A stretch of DNA of 64,000 bases from Lepas anatifera (GCA_034440635.1 JAOTON010001596.1:1761501-1825500); one strand, 5' to 3'. Shown: positions 36,143-49,196, counted from the first letter of the stretch. The notes: a model not told the origin generated them from the letters alone. Program-made: numbers and translations.

Positions 36143-36991
36143 TTAACACGCGCATTGACGGGGGGGCGGGTACCCGCCCCCCTCGGGTTTTTCGGAGATA
36201 GTAGAAAAACGGCGGCGCGTAGCGCCGCCGTACTTGGTATAACTTTTCCCTCATCATTTTTACAACTTCTGTGAAAATTTTAAGGTTAGGTCATCTCAGG
36301 TCAGGTCACCAGTACAGGTCAAGTGACCCGACCTAAAAAAAGTTTAAGATAGCATAAGTCGGAGCAGGGTGAACTTATCCGATTGAAACTCATATCACAT
36401 AATGGCCCCACCGAGTTCTCTAACATATGTTCCGGTATTTTTGATATCGATGACCTAAGGTCAGGTACGAGGCATGACCTCTCCATTGGAAATACATGGG
36501 AAAAATGGTTTTTACGGAATAACTCAGTAACGGATGGTGATAGAGCATTTATTTTAGCTGCATTAGACTCGCCTGGGCTTTGCGGTTCTAATGATATGCA
36601 TTTTATATAATTTGACCTTGCCCTGACCTCAGGTCAGGTCAAATCCTTGATTTGACCTAGCAAGGTCAAATTATATATCATTCGATTCGGCTTGCTAAGA
36701 GGATTCATATAGTTTAAGTCGTTTTGCTCTATCTTTACTTGTTCAGATGTAATGCCCGAAAAATGGAATTTTACATGTTATCCCTATGACGGGCATGTTT
36801 TGACCTCTCGTGACCTTAAATGTGACCTGACAAAAAAATGGTTCAAATGTTTTCGATGGAGAAGTGGATGGGCAGCCCAACGCCGTTTACCGTTTTTCGC
36901 TACCTACCGTGGTTCTCGAGATCTTAGGGGGCGGGTACCCGCCCCCCGTCAATGCGAAGGTGGCTCAGACCCCCGTCAATGCGCGTGTTAA
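36143..36991 (-). mobile_element. Family C element, copy C2 (inverted)
   Basis: 849 bp, TTAA at both ends, reverse orientation of C1. It has the same palindromes (GGGCGGGTACCCGCCC), GGCGGCGCGTAGCGCCGCC hairpin and AGGTCA/TGACCT core. There are only scattered differences and short compensating indels between the copies. Confidence 0.9.
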
Positions 36992-37164
36992 ACAACGGTT
37001 TTCTTGTGTTTGTGGGCAGCGTTTACAATGGTGGCAGTATTGCACATATATGCGATGTTCAGTAAGCCTCATTGCTAATTCAGGAATATAACTGGTTGGT
37101 TGTTTTTATCAATGGACTAGAAGTAGCTTTGTGTGTGGATTCAGTAGCTACCTACATGTGACAG

Positions 37165-38373
37165 TTAACCCTTGCCCCGGTGGCGGGTACGAGCCACCTT
37201 CGCCATGGTGGGGGGGCTAAAAAAGACCCCCCCCCACGATCTCAAAAACTAAGAGAGCTAGAAAAAAGCGCAAAACGGCAATCGAAAGCTCTTCGAAAAT
37301 GATATCGAAAATACTTCAGTCATTTTTCTTGCCAGGTCAATATCAAGGTCACCAGAGGTCAAAATAGGTCAAAATCGTTAATATGAGGTGTACTAAGAAA
37401 ACCTCCTATATCTCAGAAACTATGATAGCTAGAAACATTTTTCTAACACCATTCGAAAGCTCTTGAGATGCGCTTTCATTACAGGGGCATTCATTTTCGT
37501 GTCAGGTCAAAGCCCAGGGAGCTACAGGTCACTAAATATTGGGCATATTCTTGGGAATGTCCAAAGCCACCCATGCATAAGGGCGTTTACTTTTTCGCTA
37601 ACAGCTTCCAAACCAAACAAGATACAGCCATAGTTCATGCACCATTGCAATCCTCTCGTCAATACGAATCGAATGATATATGATATTGCTATGCCAGGTC
37701 AAATTTAAGAATTTGACCTGACCCAGGTCAACGGTCTGACCCAACTTGACCTGGTATAGTCATGATGTATATCATTTGACTTCCAGTGACTATACAAGCA
37801 CTTTGGTGACAAAATAATAGCTCTATCTTAGTTTATTCAAAATATATAGAGAAAAACACCAAAAAATGCTTATTTGACCTAAGGTGACCTTTTAAAGGTC
37901 ACAAGTCAAAAATTTTGGTATCAGCTTCAGAAATGGGCTAAGAGCAAGTCGCAACCGATGTTTGAAGTTGATTCCATCCATACTTACTGAGAAAAGCTCA
38001 TTTCGTGATTTTCCCCATGCATTGTCAATGGGGAGGTCATGCTCTGCACATGACCTTAGGTCACCAATATCAAAAATCCCGGAACAAATGTTGTAGCTCC
38101 TGGTGGGCCCAAGATGTGGTATGAGTTTCATCTTGATCAATTAACCCTTCTTTTAGTTATGCCGTCCTAAGTATTTTTTGAGGTGAGGTCACTTCACCTG
38201 ACCTGGTGACCTGACCTGATATGACCTTGAGCCAAAATTTTCAGGTAAGATGTAAAAATGATGAAGGAACAGCTAGACCAGGTTTGGCGGCGCTGCGCGC
38301 CGCCGTTTTTTGGTCACTTTCGGAAAAACCCGAGGGGGGGTCTAAAAAGACCCCCCACCCGGGCGAAGGTTAA
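37165..38373 (+). mobile_element. Family B TTAA-flanked element, copy B1
   Basis: About 1.21 kb from TTAACCCTTGCCCCGGTGGC to CCCGGGCGAAGGTTAA. Near the right end it has GGCGGCGCTGCGCGCCGCC then T6. The interior includes tttgacctgacccaggtca. It is essentially colinear with B3 and with B2 in reverse. Confidence 0.9.
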
Positions 38374-41300
38374 GAGCGACAGCTTTCGGCATTTGGCTTT
38401 CGGTTGGCAACAGGCTTTATATTTTTCTTCTCTGAATAACTACCTAAGACCTCTTCAGGAGGCAGTATGCCCGTTTTCACACCTCCTGGATAAACTTGCC
38501 TTGGCAGAAGATGTGGTATCGTAGCCGGTGCGTATCAATCGAAACAAATGCAAACATGGAGTCAAAGGTATTTATCTGGAATGGAGTCGAACCAAATGAG
38601 GGTTCGGATTGGAACCGAGGCCTTGATGTGAGGCTTCGGTAATTTGAGCGGAAAGTCTCGTGCAGATAAGTATACGCCCAGTGCACGAAGCAGAAGTCGT
38701 ATTAAAAGTTCCCCTGCGAGACGCCAACAGTTTTATTATGTTACAGAGATAGCTTACAGACAAGGGGGAAGGTTAAGAACAGACGTGGGCGCCCTTCTGT
38801 TGGTGTTTCCAGACTGCAGCGCAGTTCTGCCGGAGTGGTTCTTAGATTACTCCAACGATGTCATTACAATAAGCACGCGGTGGAACTATTTTATTGGGCA
38901 GCCGTGAGAATGTTTGCTAAGTTCGATGAACTTATTGAAGGACAGTCTTCCTGCAGTCGTGTTCTATATTTTTGCATGAAAAGCCAATGGCAATGTCTGC
39001 CGTGCTGGAAACCGTAGCTGAAGTCATTCTGATATTCCCAGAGAAAGGCATAACTCCCATAATGCGTAAAACCCTCGTCACGCGCGCGTCAAAGACTGAG
39101 AAGGACTCTGGGGAGATGCAAGAGAGGAAGAAAACGAAACTGCTAGTGTTTTATCAAAGTATCAAGGACGGACACCGTCGGCAAAACTGCAGGTGTGGTT
39201 GTGCAGTGCATGCAGTGCACTGCACTCTCACTGCACGAACGACGCCGTTCTTACCAGTCTCGTAAAGGATGGTAACGACGATAGCTCTCTCAGGCAGAGG
39301 CCTGGCAGATTAATTTTCTTCAACGGAAACCAATTTCACCCCGAGGTGAGGTGGCTTCCCTGCACAAAAATGAACCTTAGAGTATTACGAAAGAGATGAT
39401 CATTATCAGCTCGCAGACTGAGTAGTTTAGTGCCAGACTGCGATATATCTATCGGAGGGAGTACGATTTTCTTATCAGAGGGAGTCGTATATGAGGTACC
39501 GTAACCATTGAGGTACAGTACATCAATGGGTCCAAGTTTCATTTTTGAAGATATTTAACTTTCCAACTCCCTGAATTGTGCTCCAGATATGTTGGCAAGA
39601 TCGAAGTTTTCACCCCAGCCTTTACAATCAAAATGGAGCTTTCGCGCAATAATCTCCACGAATATGCCTCAAAACATGTATTCATGGCAAATGAAAGTAG
39701 CTAGTGTTGTTGTCATCATTGAAGCATGCACTGTAAGAAAATACTTCTCGACTCACCAAACTCTGAACGGACGCTGGGCCCAGTTGTATTCCTTACTTCT
39801 CATGAAAGCTATGGATCGAACATTTATGTTCTGATTGGGAGTTTATTTCTTCCTGGAACGAGCAATGTACTCAATAATGTTTTCTTGCAGCAAGCCTCCT
39901 GTCTAACAACTCATAGCTCCAGCAGCTGACTAGGGCGATTTAACACTGCCGAGTGCTGCCCGTGCGACACTGAGAGGTCTCCGAGAGTTCTCGATACCGG
40001 GGAGTTAGAAATAATGCATACACGTCGATAGAGGGATTATTAAAACTCCCGCTCGTCCATCTGAGGTGGCCTGGCCAGGAGAGCCGCCATTCACATTTGG
40101 CACACTCGCAACTTTACTTAGTAGGTATTTCAGATCCAAGTCATCTCAGGTCAGGCCAATGGACCAGCTGAAGTGATTTCACCTGATATTGGCTTTAAGA
40201 CTATAATAAGTTACATGAAGATTATTTGTTAATGATTCTGTCAACCCTCATTCTTGGGTACCCGCTGGCATAAGTTCAGGTCCTGTGCTTGATATCCCCA
40301 CTAGCGTCAGTGAGCATATTGCTAGTATAAATGCCTCCTGTTTAGTAAATAGGGGTCGGACTAAGATGCAATTATCCACATCATACTCGATTCAGAGAGT
40401 CGCAATGACTAGACTGAACATTTGGACTTGTGACCTCAGGGAGGTCATCTGGGATCATTTGGCCAGTTCTGATTTTCCAGTGCAAATCTAGGCGTGGGAA
40501 CTGCCTTTACCGTAACGATGTAAAATGAAGCACGCCTGGAAAAGATGCAGAATGAACCTACATCACATATATGGAGATGGCGTACACCAGACAGATAGAT
40601 AATCACAATCTGTGATTACACGCCTTTAGCATGGCTAGTCGTAATGACATTAATCACATACTGCATGCCTTTCGACCAAGACGGTTAGATCATTATACAT
40701 TTTGTACCCTATTTTGTAACATATTTTGTATGTCATTAAATTAAAAGTCTAACACATGTGTAGATGATACATACTTTGCATTTGTATCACACTCGGAGTG
40801 TTAACCGCCCTGTCACTTATATTGCGTTTGTCAGTAATCTCACCACAGCGGAATAAAGCTAGCATTTTTACTTTTAGTCCGGCAAGTACGTATGTATGTG
40901 AAGATTGATGCAAGCTTTTAACGTATCAGGGCAACGGATGAGCTTGCCCTAACACTGGGTAAGGCGAGAGGGGCAGAATGTACACTGGCTGTCAGAAATT
41001 CAATGTAACGTATGGTTGATCTGTCACAAGCGCTACGAAGGTGCGAGTGCCGGTATCCAATCCCAAGACTCTTCAGAAATGATTTCAGCGCTCCACCGAC
41101 TGCGCTAGTGCGGACACGGCCGATGCGCGTGTAATGGAGCATGTCTGGATGGATGTATGGATGCAATGGTGCGCGTTAATCACTTTCAGAGATTCAGCCT
41201 TGCTTTTCTGTGCAAGCCATCGCTCCTGAATGATGACTGATCAAAGTCATCTGGCACCACTTCTGCCATAGACTCTGCAATCTACATTAATTCCCACAAA

Positions 41301-42892
41301 CTAAAACAAGCATTGCTTTGCCGCTATAGCTCAGTTCATGTAGATTTGCTACCCTGCTATTTTTATTGTTATAAGTGTACCTTTGCTGTACCTACCACAT
41401 GTTAAATTCAGGGTAAAAAGGATCCCTTAATTAAAAATGCTAAAACTGTAAATATGATGTTCTCAGCGAAAAATGAATGATTACGAAGATAAATACTTAA
41501 AAAAATGCTTTGTATTACCAGGAATGCTTTACACTTTTTGCTAAAAAACGAGACTGTCGCATCGGGTTGTTGGCCCGTTTCTGCTGTAAACGGCTGTCAA
41601 CCGCCACCATTGGGTCGTATTTTAAACAACTGTGACAGCGGAATCCAGGTTTTCTGCTGGGTGGTCTATCATTCTAGTATATATGTATATAATCACTAAT
41701 GGTACGCTGCGCAGTTGAGGAAAGGTCCTATTAAATTGAAATACTAGTTACCTACATCCTTATTTCGAAAACATTGCAAGCTTGCAGGTTGTTTCGCCAT
41801 GAAGACATTGTTACCGATCTGACGGGCTAAATAAAGCTCGCATCATATGGGGGCTATCCGCTGAAAGCTATAACTTTTTCTGAGATCTTTAGCAAGTATA
41901 TGCTATGCTTATATTCCCCTCACTATTAGACTGAGCTAAAAAAATTATGACAATCCTGGCTAAGAAATATAACTATGGCCACCGAAATTGTGCTCTTGCA
42001 CTTATACGAGCCAAGATAGCCCGAGAGCATTCCAACACCCTCCACCAGGGGGAATATGTAAACCAGACCCACTGGTGTGAGGTCTAACGCATGTTCTTCT
42101 GTCCAATTTTCGTATGTTCATGTCGCGTGAGGAGGTCTGGACATACCCCCTGTTAATACCTACACCAGTGCACATTCAGACTTCCATGCATATTCAAGTT
42201 TTTCACCAAGTGAAGTGGAGATCTGGAGCAATTTATTTTCCCTATTGGTTTTGGCCGTCACTCAGGGCTTTCCTTTCTACCTCCTGGTTTGAGCTCTGAA
42301 TGACCATTTTTGACCAGCTGGCAATGCCAGCAGTTGGTCTGTAAATTCCATATTTCTAGCCAACCTCCTGATGAACATCTAAAACTCACGTCGTTCGTGT
42401 TTCAGGCATCTCATGTCTGGCTGATGCTCAACATTGGTTTGCATCTGCTTGTGGACTTCCTTGTCCTCATTTAAAAACAATGACGGGTACCAGTCCCTTC
42501 TTATACATTTCCTGTCGTCCTTCTGTTCGCCGACGCCTAACAATAGAAAACAATGTTTTAAAAAAATCATATGTTTTGACCGAAGAGTTTTGTAACGTTT
42601 CGTTCGGACTTAAAACGGCATTTACAGACTATATCCATATATAAATGTACCAATCCAGGATCGTTTAACAAATACAGATGGTAACGAACCCACCAACAAG
42701 CGTCTTGTGGTGGGTACTATGCAGTGGCAGATTCAGATCAACATTTCGTGGGCTAGGGGCTGGAGCCTCTCCCACCATTACCTAGGAACAGCCTCCCGCT
42801 ACGTATTAACCAAAGCACTCTGACAATTTGGAAGCGAAGTATTGAGCCCCTTAGCCCCCCCTCCCCTGTATCAACCACTGTTAATGGGCCGT
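38374..42892. other. long quiet spacer
   Basis: 4.5 kb with no gene, transposon end or tandem repeat that I can support. ORFs are short and scattered. A tRNA-like A-box fragment (CTATAGCTCAGTTCATGTAG near 41324) is isolated. Confidence 0.4.
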
Positions 42893-42975
42893 AAGAGGAT
42901 GGGTGGCTTAGTGAATAGCACGTCTGCCTGCCAACCCGCCGCACATAGGCCCTAAATGCCTCCGTCCGTGGCCAA
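42893..42975 (+). mobile_element. SINE-like fragment with tRNA-like head
   Basis: GGATGGGTGGCTTAGTGAAT then AGCACGTCTGCCTGCC resembles a tRNA 5' half. It is followed by CACATAGGCCCTAAATGCC and CCGTCCGTGGCCAATATTAC, which recur inverted at 45600-45636. Confidence 0.4.
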
Positions 42976-44240
42976 TATTACGAAAATGTAACTTTTTCTA
43001 AATCATTTCCTGAGCACATATACTGATAGAGAATTCTTCACTGCACTTGAAACAGGCATGGAAAACACAAACCGCGCTCCGGAAGTCTTTGTAGAGTTGC
43101 TTGAAGTAAGCACTCGGGTGCGCCACCCGCGGACCAGAGATCTGCAGCGAAAACTACGTACATTTCATTATGCTTAAAATCGACCATGAAAGCAAGAACA
43201 GGTCAAAGTATGGCAATACCACTGTTGTGTGAGCCCTTTGCAATGGGTTTTAGTATAAAATAATGCAAAAATAGTTTTGACAACTATTCTATAGACCATT
43301 TCTCAGTATACTGCATATCTCAAAAACTGTTAGATTTACTAATACAAAGAGAGGGATTTAAAACTTGGCCCGCAGCGGCCCAGCATAAAACTACCATCAA
43401 ACGATTCCCTAGGATGTGCTCTACAAGGGCAAGTAAAATATCTTGCGTCCACTTGCAGCCCCGCGTTCCAGATGACATATAATAACTCAGGTTGTGGCTC
43501 CAACCAGGCCGCTGCGGTGCTAACGCAACGCCGTGGGTTACCGAATAGAGGCATGGACCGGCCAAGAATGAGCAATATGAGTGGAATATCAGAGAACGAT
43601 GCTTTAAGAAATGCCGAGAAGTGCTAAAATTAGTTTATACAATTTCAAAGCACTATAGCCGTCTAAATATGTGTATTGACTGCTGTGTTGACTGTTATCC
43701 AAATACCCGGAGGGACTGCCGACAACGAACCTTTTATTGCATGAGAAATGTTCCTGATAGGTATGTCAATCTCGGGATTGGGATCCCGCTATTTTCAAAG
43801 CCCCAATCACGGGATTAAGCCTCTCGTGATCCCGGGATTCAGACATTTATTATAACACCTTCAAGCAATGCCAGGACAGCAAAAACGATACTAAGAATCC
43901 TGTTTTGCTGCATATCACACGTTAAACCACATATGGTGAATACCAGTCATACCTTTTCATCCAAATGAACGGTCGCCGTAGCATCGGAGTCCCGAGGTGT
44001 CCTAGGGATCCAATCGGGAATCGAATTTCCTCGCCGTTCCCACTGTCACGAGCTGACGCAAGATGACGCTCGGGCTGCTCAGGTGACCTCCGTCCCATAT
44101 TTGGCGATACCGCGATATCATATGTAGCGGAGGGTGGGGGGGGAGAAACGTACTGACCTTCACGGACTGATATTTTGATATGCCTTGTTGAGGAAACACA
44201 AGGTAGGGATATATGCTACCCCTTTCTTCTACTCTGCGTG
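42976..44240. other. spacer with a CGGGATT-rich patch
   Basis: No gene supported. At 43770-43842 the motif CGGGATT/AATCCCG recurs several times in both orientations, as in some transposon termini. Confidence 0.4.
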
Positions 44241-45139
44241 TTAACACGCGCACTGGAGGGGCCTCGGATACTCTCCCAACTACTTTTTTCCGTGATGACC
44301 GGAGAACCGCTCGTAGCCAAAACACGGGAATCGGTCGCATTTGAGAAAATTTAACAGCGCGTGGAATAGTGAAATAATTTTGAAAATTTGTCGAAAATTG
44401 TTTGATTTATAGGCTTCTAAAGTCAGACCTACATTTTGAAATCGCCGCCAACGCGCAGTCGAACCGGTTTGCTTGCATTGGAGACCAAGTGGTGACGTCA
44501 CAGTGTCATATAGACGGGATGATATGTCAAGGTCACCTCACGTGAAGGTCGAGGTCAAAGTTCAAAGTCATACCAGCAATTTCAAGGTCATTGACCCCGG
44601 TGCTTTACGTGTCCCAGTCTGACGTATATTATGTTATGACGTCATAGTAAAGGTAACCCAGTTGTAAGTTCAAGGTCAAGGTTAAAGATAATGGGTAAAG
44701 GTCAATCCTCCTTTCCAGCACAAGGTTTGCTATAGTGCTACTTTAAGTGTGCATAATAGGGAATATACCATATTTTGACGTCAAAGGTCGATGACCTTGA
44801 ATGACCTAGACCTCAAAAATGAAGGAAAGATTCTTTGCGACACAACCTCTATGACCGTGGTCCGGCTTTAGCTTACTCCCGGCTTTTTCACGCATTATCA
44901 GGGCATTTCCCAACAGGTCCCAAGCATGGTCAAAATTTGACCTTTATGACCTCGTTTGACCTTGGCAATATAGACCTAGGTCAATGAAAATTAGTTATGA
45001 TGTGGATCACCATAGCCCCCACCCACCCCCTCATCGGAATTTCTTAAGCCTCTAAGTTTCCGATATCTCAGGGGCTTACTAGCCCCCCCACCCATCCTGT
45101 GCGCGTTAATGTCGGACCCCTCTCCAGTGTGGTTGTTAA
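44241..45139 (+). mobile_element. Family D TTAA-flanked element, copy D1
   Basis: About 0.9 kb from TTAACACGCGCACTGGAGGG to CCCCTCTCCAGTGTGGTTG plus TTAA. The interior has many TGACCT/AGGTCA words and several TGACGTCA octamers. The inverse of its interior matches both flanks of hAT2 (D2). Confidence 0.75.
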
Positions 45140-45599
45140 TAATCACTCGAATACCGGTTATAATAGAACATTCCCATGCAGAAAAGGTGTTACAATCATA
45201 CCAAAAGCTGGCTTAGAAAGAAAAACCAAGCTCAAATAGACATTTATGATGCCTCCCGTTTTGTTGTTCGTGGTGACGCTTATGAATTTATGGCACACCA
45301 AGATTGCTGTATTGTTGTTCATGGATTACATGTTTATTGTTTGCAGTGTTTCAAACTACAGTTCGGTCACAATTCATGGCGCCACGACAACATCTGAAAA
45401 ATAGTTTACGGACACCTTGGGCTGGATTAAGTTGCTCGAAATGCCCCTCTTTTCACTGTCCTGATTACGCCCATGTAAAATAAAACCTATATGTTGAATG
45501 CAGGTTTTATGCGCTGTTCAATTATCTGTCAAATGAGCTCCTTTGTCCAAGTATCGGGGGAATTTGCGGTATTGCGAAGGAGTTTTCCACGAAATGTAA

Positions 45600-45770
45600 T
45601 ATTGGCACGGACGGAGGCATTTAGGGCCTATGTGCGCCGGTCCCGGTTTAAAGTCCCGGCGGAGTCTCTGAATAAGCTTGTATGATGCCCCAAATCCCTG
45701 CCAACAGGGTGAGAGTTGGCGACGCCGCGTGACCTCGGCAGCTGGTGCGTCGTTAAACCCCAACAATTAT
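45600..45770 (+). mobile_element. SINE-like repeat
   Basis: Contains a B-box-like GGTCCCGGTTTAAAGTCCCG and a tail GGTGCGTCGTTAAACCCCAA C, a common end of tRNA-derived SINEs in invertebrates. Its first about 37 bp are the inverse of 42940-42975. Confidence 0.5.
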
Positions 45771-45899
45771 TACTGTGGCTGTACTTGGTAACGGTCTGCC
45801 AATGAGTGCATCATGTACGCTTATTGAAACCCATAAAGCAAACGTTGGCAGTCTCCTGGTAGCTCTCTGATGAAACGAGGTATAATCTCAATAAAATTA

Positions 45900-46815
45900 T
45901 GCTATTGTGACGTCATTAGTATTAAAAGACCTTGACGCGATTCGTAAGGTTGTAGCTTCGTATTTTATTTGCATTAGGTAAACAATAATTTACCCGAATA
46001 AGTATGTATGCATCTTCACTATCAAACAAATATCGTACCAGCTGTAAAATAGAAAAGGAAGCATTGTAACGTCACAGCAATGTGCTTTTCCCGCACACCT
46101 AGGCCAAATTTCACCTGAGTGCATAAATCACCTCCAGACCCCCAAGTGTGTAAGGAAGTAGTGAGAGCTGTTTGTGTGAGTTTTGGTGGTGTTAATGACG
46201 TTACTTATTTAGTATGTTTAAAGAAATGATTTTATGAAAATTCAACAGTACTTTTAAGATGTAAGTATGACGTGAAATCACTCTTGACCTAATCGTATAA
46301 GTTAAACGGGATGTGGCAACTTGGTCGAATCCCGGAATTTAAGACAACTGCGGGTATTTGTAGCCGAAAATCATAAAAATGTCCACGATTTCTTCTGACA
46401 ATTGTACAATAAGCTCAATATTTTGATACCTAAAATGCTCCTCTATGGTAAGAAATAAACCTCTGCCTGTGGATGGCGTCATGATCCGGCAAATACTACC
46501 ATATTCAATAGGCTTCAATAGGCTGGCTATTCACCGTGACGTCAGCATGACGTCACGCCAACAGCTGAAGATTGTGGCTGCTCTTCTTGGGTACATTTAG
46601 GGTATATTTCAGGCAGGTTTTTAGCCTTTCTCTGCGGAAATTTCGAGCTCCAAGACAAATGATATGTTCAGTACCGGACTTTCCAGCATGCTTTACAACC
46701 TGGATATCTCACTTAAAATCACGTTATAAAGGTGTCACCTTTCCTTTAAGGACGAAATCGGAAAAAACATATTTTTAAATGAGAGATTTTATGCAAAAAA
46801 TTATGACGTCACCCT
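45900..46815. promoter_or_regulatory. cluster of four TGACGTCA (CRE-type) octamers
   Basis: Perfect palindromes at 45908-45915, 46537-46544, 46548-46555 and 46804-46811. They may be host CREB-type sites or, more likely, remnants of a D- or F-like element, since those families contain the same octamer. Confidence 0.4.
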
Positions 46816-47509
46816 ATGGGCACGTAACACGCATAGGTACCTGAAAATCACATGGTCAGATCGATTTTTGGCTGTGGATCCCACCGTATGGATTATTTTA
46901 TGCTAGCGGCTGATAAGTTTGTCAGAATGTAGGGTTTTTACGAAAGGCATGCATTTTTTAAGAACGAAAAAACTATGAACGCACTTAACACCAGTATCGA
47001 TGATAACTTCATACATTTAGCATGGATATAGAGGTAACTGATCTGGTAATATGTCTGAATAAAACAATTAGCATCACTCTCCGTTGGCCAAAGATGAAGA
47101 CAAAGATCAAAAACAATTTGTCAAGGGCCTCACCCTTATGAAGTTACATTGGCGTATTGGGATTGATTATTTTTCTGGCTGTCTTTAAAGAAGGTACAAA
47201 ACAATCATGCCTTGACAGGAATTGAAAGTTTCGTTTCTCTCTCTATAATGACTGCAAAGAATAGGTATAGTCAAAATCGTGAAGAGGGGGAGGGGCAAAA
47301 AAGCCCAACCACCCGAGTCAAGCGTGGGTGAATGAACATAGATAATAATGTAACACACTTGTATTTGTATTTGTGTGTGAGTGAACATCAACAGGTAGAT
47401 CTCAATTATAGGTACAGTCATGTGGTAAGGACAGCTGGTAGCGTACACGCACGTGTTACACAAAAAAACACAAAACCTACGCAATGAACAGTAGCTAAAA
47501 TTACAAAAA

Positions 47510-47511
<2 letters not shown>

Positions 47512-47571
<60 letters not shown>
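47512..47571. repeat. (TA)n microsatellite
   Basis: About 30 TA units at the 3' side of the LINE remnant. Confidence 0.95.
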
Positions 47572-47574
<3 letters not shown>

Positions 47575-47895
47575 GTGTATGACTCCATTTTCGCCTGTAG
47601 TGGCGGTCCCTGCACATTTCGACGAATGTCCCCAGAGCGTTCACAAGCTGCCTGGCGGCCGATTTAAAAGTGCAAATACCATCACAAAAGAAATCAACGT
47701 CTCTGTGCGAGTTAAGAAAATCATTTGTGAGCGAGGGAATTCTGCACAAGAGAGATCTCTGAACAGCGTTCACCCTGGCGTTTGGAACATTCATAAGCCT
47801 CTGGGTTCAGGATCTACGTCCTTACACTGATAAACTGAAACACACCGTAACCTATAGGGCAATCAAGACGGCCAGAGCATTGTGCCTATATATAC

Positions 47896-47898
<3 letters not shown>

Positions 47899-47972
<74 letters not shown>
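47899..47972. repeat. (TA)n microsatellite inserted in the LINE
   Basis: About 37 TA units, bounded by two exact AGCATTGTGC copies (47876-47885 and 47975-47984). Confidence 0.95.
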
Positions 47973-47974
<2 letters not shown>

Positions 47975-48247
47975 AGCATTGTGCAGGTACAGCAAGTCAT
48001 ATTGCGCGAGCCGCGAACGCATTGACGGAAGCTTGAAATGGCGTAAATGCGTGATGTGGTCGGCGGCTGTTACTGGTTTGTCTGATTTAACCGCCAACTA
48101 CATGGAAACTTGTGCTGTATACGCTCAATGCGTTTCAAGTTGGTAGCAGCTGTGCCGGCCCACAGTACACAACCATACTCCAGTATGGACCGCCCACGAG
48201 CGAAGAAGATTCCAGTAGCCGACTGACATCTCAGTGCACCTCCACCT

Positions 48248-48279
48248 GTATGTAGGTATGTATGTACATACCTACATAC
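48248..48279. repeat. perfect hairpin, 15-bp arms, 2-nt spacer
   Basis: GTATGTAGGTATGTA-TG-TACATACCTACATAC, sitting within the LINE remnant. Confidence 0.9.
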
Positions 48280-49196
48280 ATTGTGGGGTTTGCATACTTC
48301 TTATTAGAAGCCCTAGCATACGGTTAGCTCTGGCCACCACCGAATCAATGTGGCTCGTGAACATCAACCAGGAATAGAGCAAGACACTAGAACTGATCCC
48401 GAGCGTTTTTAAGGTGGATCGCGCACAACGAAGTTTAAACGTCGCTATGCCTTGCGGTAATATATTGGTGCTTTACACTAGTCAACAAAATTTAACTTTT
48501 GTCGTGAATCCAATATAAAATATTCCGTTTCTAAGGTAATTTGTGGCGCTGAACACGAATCTGGCAGCAGAAATTTCGTATCAGATCAGAATTTTGAGAT
48601 CCAGTATGCCCGTGTGTCGTCTTTGTGCAAGCCTTCTTGGCATCAGTGACATTGACAGTGCAAAATCCAAGAGGTCTCGGAAAATGAACGTTTAGGTGTT
48701 TGTGGAGGCTAGGGTATTCTACCTTAAACCCGATTTTCACAGACCTAGGTCAATATATTCAAGGTAAAACGAGGCCATACAGGTCAAATTCTGTATGTGC
48801 AAGGAAGCCATTGGGAAATGCCGTGATTATGCGATGAGAAGCCGGATATGGAGAGCAGAGCTGCAAAAGTCGGGCTCTCGGGTCATAAAGTGCCCGACAG
48901 ATTTTAGGGCACGGTATGGTCTTGCGACAGATCTTACAATCTGTGAGAAAAAAATCTTGAAAGGAAGCAGAAAATATTTTTTGTTCTAAAAAAACTCAAT
49001 ATTAGAATTGTCACCTCTTTCACTCAACAAGTTTTTCATGAATTTGCACCTCTCCCATATCAAGCCAGTGTGCGGCAAGAACCGATGGAAAATCGAGGGA
49101 CTTATGAATCGAGGGACCTTTGAATAGAGGGCCTTATGCACAGAGGGCCTTTTAAACGTCACCCAGAAAATCCTCTGCTGGAAAAATTCCTTCACC

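Larger units (their letters stand above)
47590..48480 (-). pseudogene. CR1/Jockey-type LINE remnant (thumb and C-terminus)
   Basis: Minus-strand frames give RSILEYGCVLWAGTAATNLK then RIERIQHKF (about 48200-48110), SDKPVTAADHITHLRHFKLP and RLAQYDLLYLHNAG (about 48095-47975), and on the far side of a (TA)n tract LMNVPNARVNAVQRSLLCRI and SAARQLVNALG (about 47800-47640). This order matches the end of ORF2 in Jockey/CR1 LINEs and parallels the LINE at 54.6-57.6 kb (VLEYCSVVWVGAAKCHLDRV). It is frameshifted, 5'-truncated and split by an insertion. Confidence 0.75.

Noticed and set aside
38972..39265. 97-codon ORF as a gene
   Set aside because: No recognisable domain, splice context or repeat of the frame; length expected by chance.
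41320..41360. tRNA gene
   Set aside because: Only an A-box-like stretch (CTATAGCTCAGTTC); no acceptor stem, anticodon arm or B box.
47418..48146. Tyr-Ile repeat ORFs
   Set aside because: Translation of the (TA)n tracts; the coding-like flanks belong to the LINE remnant.
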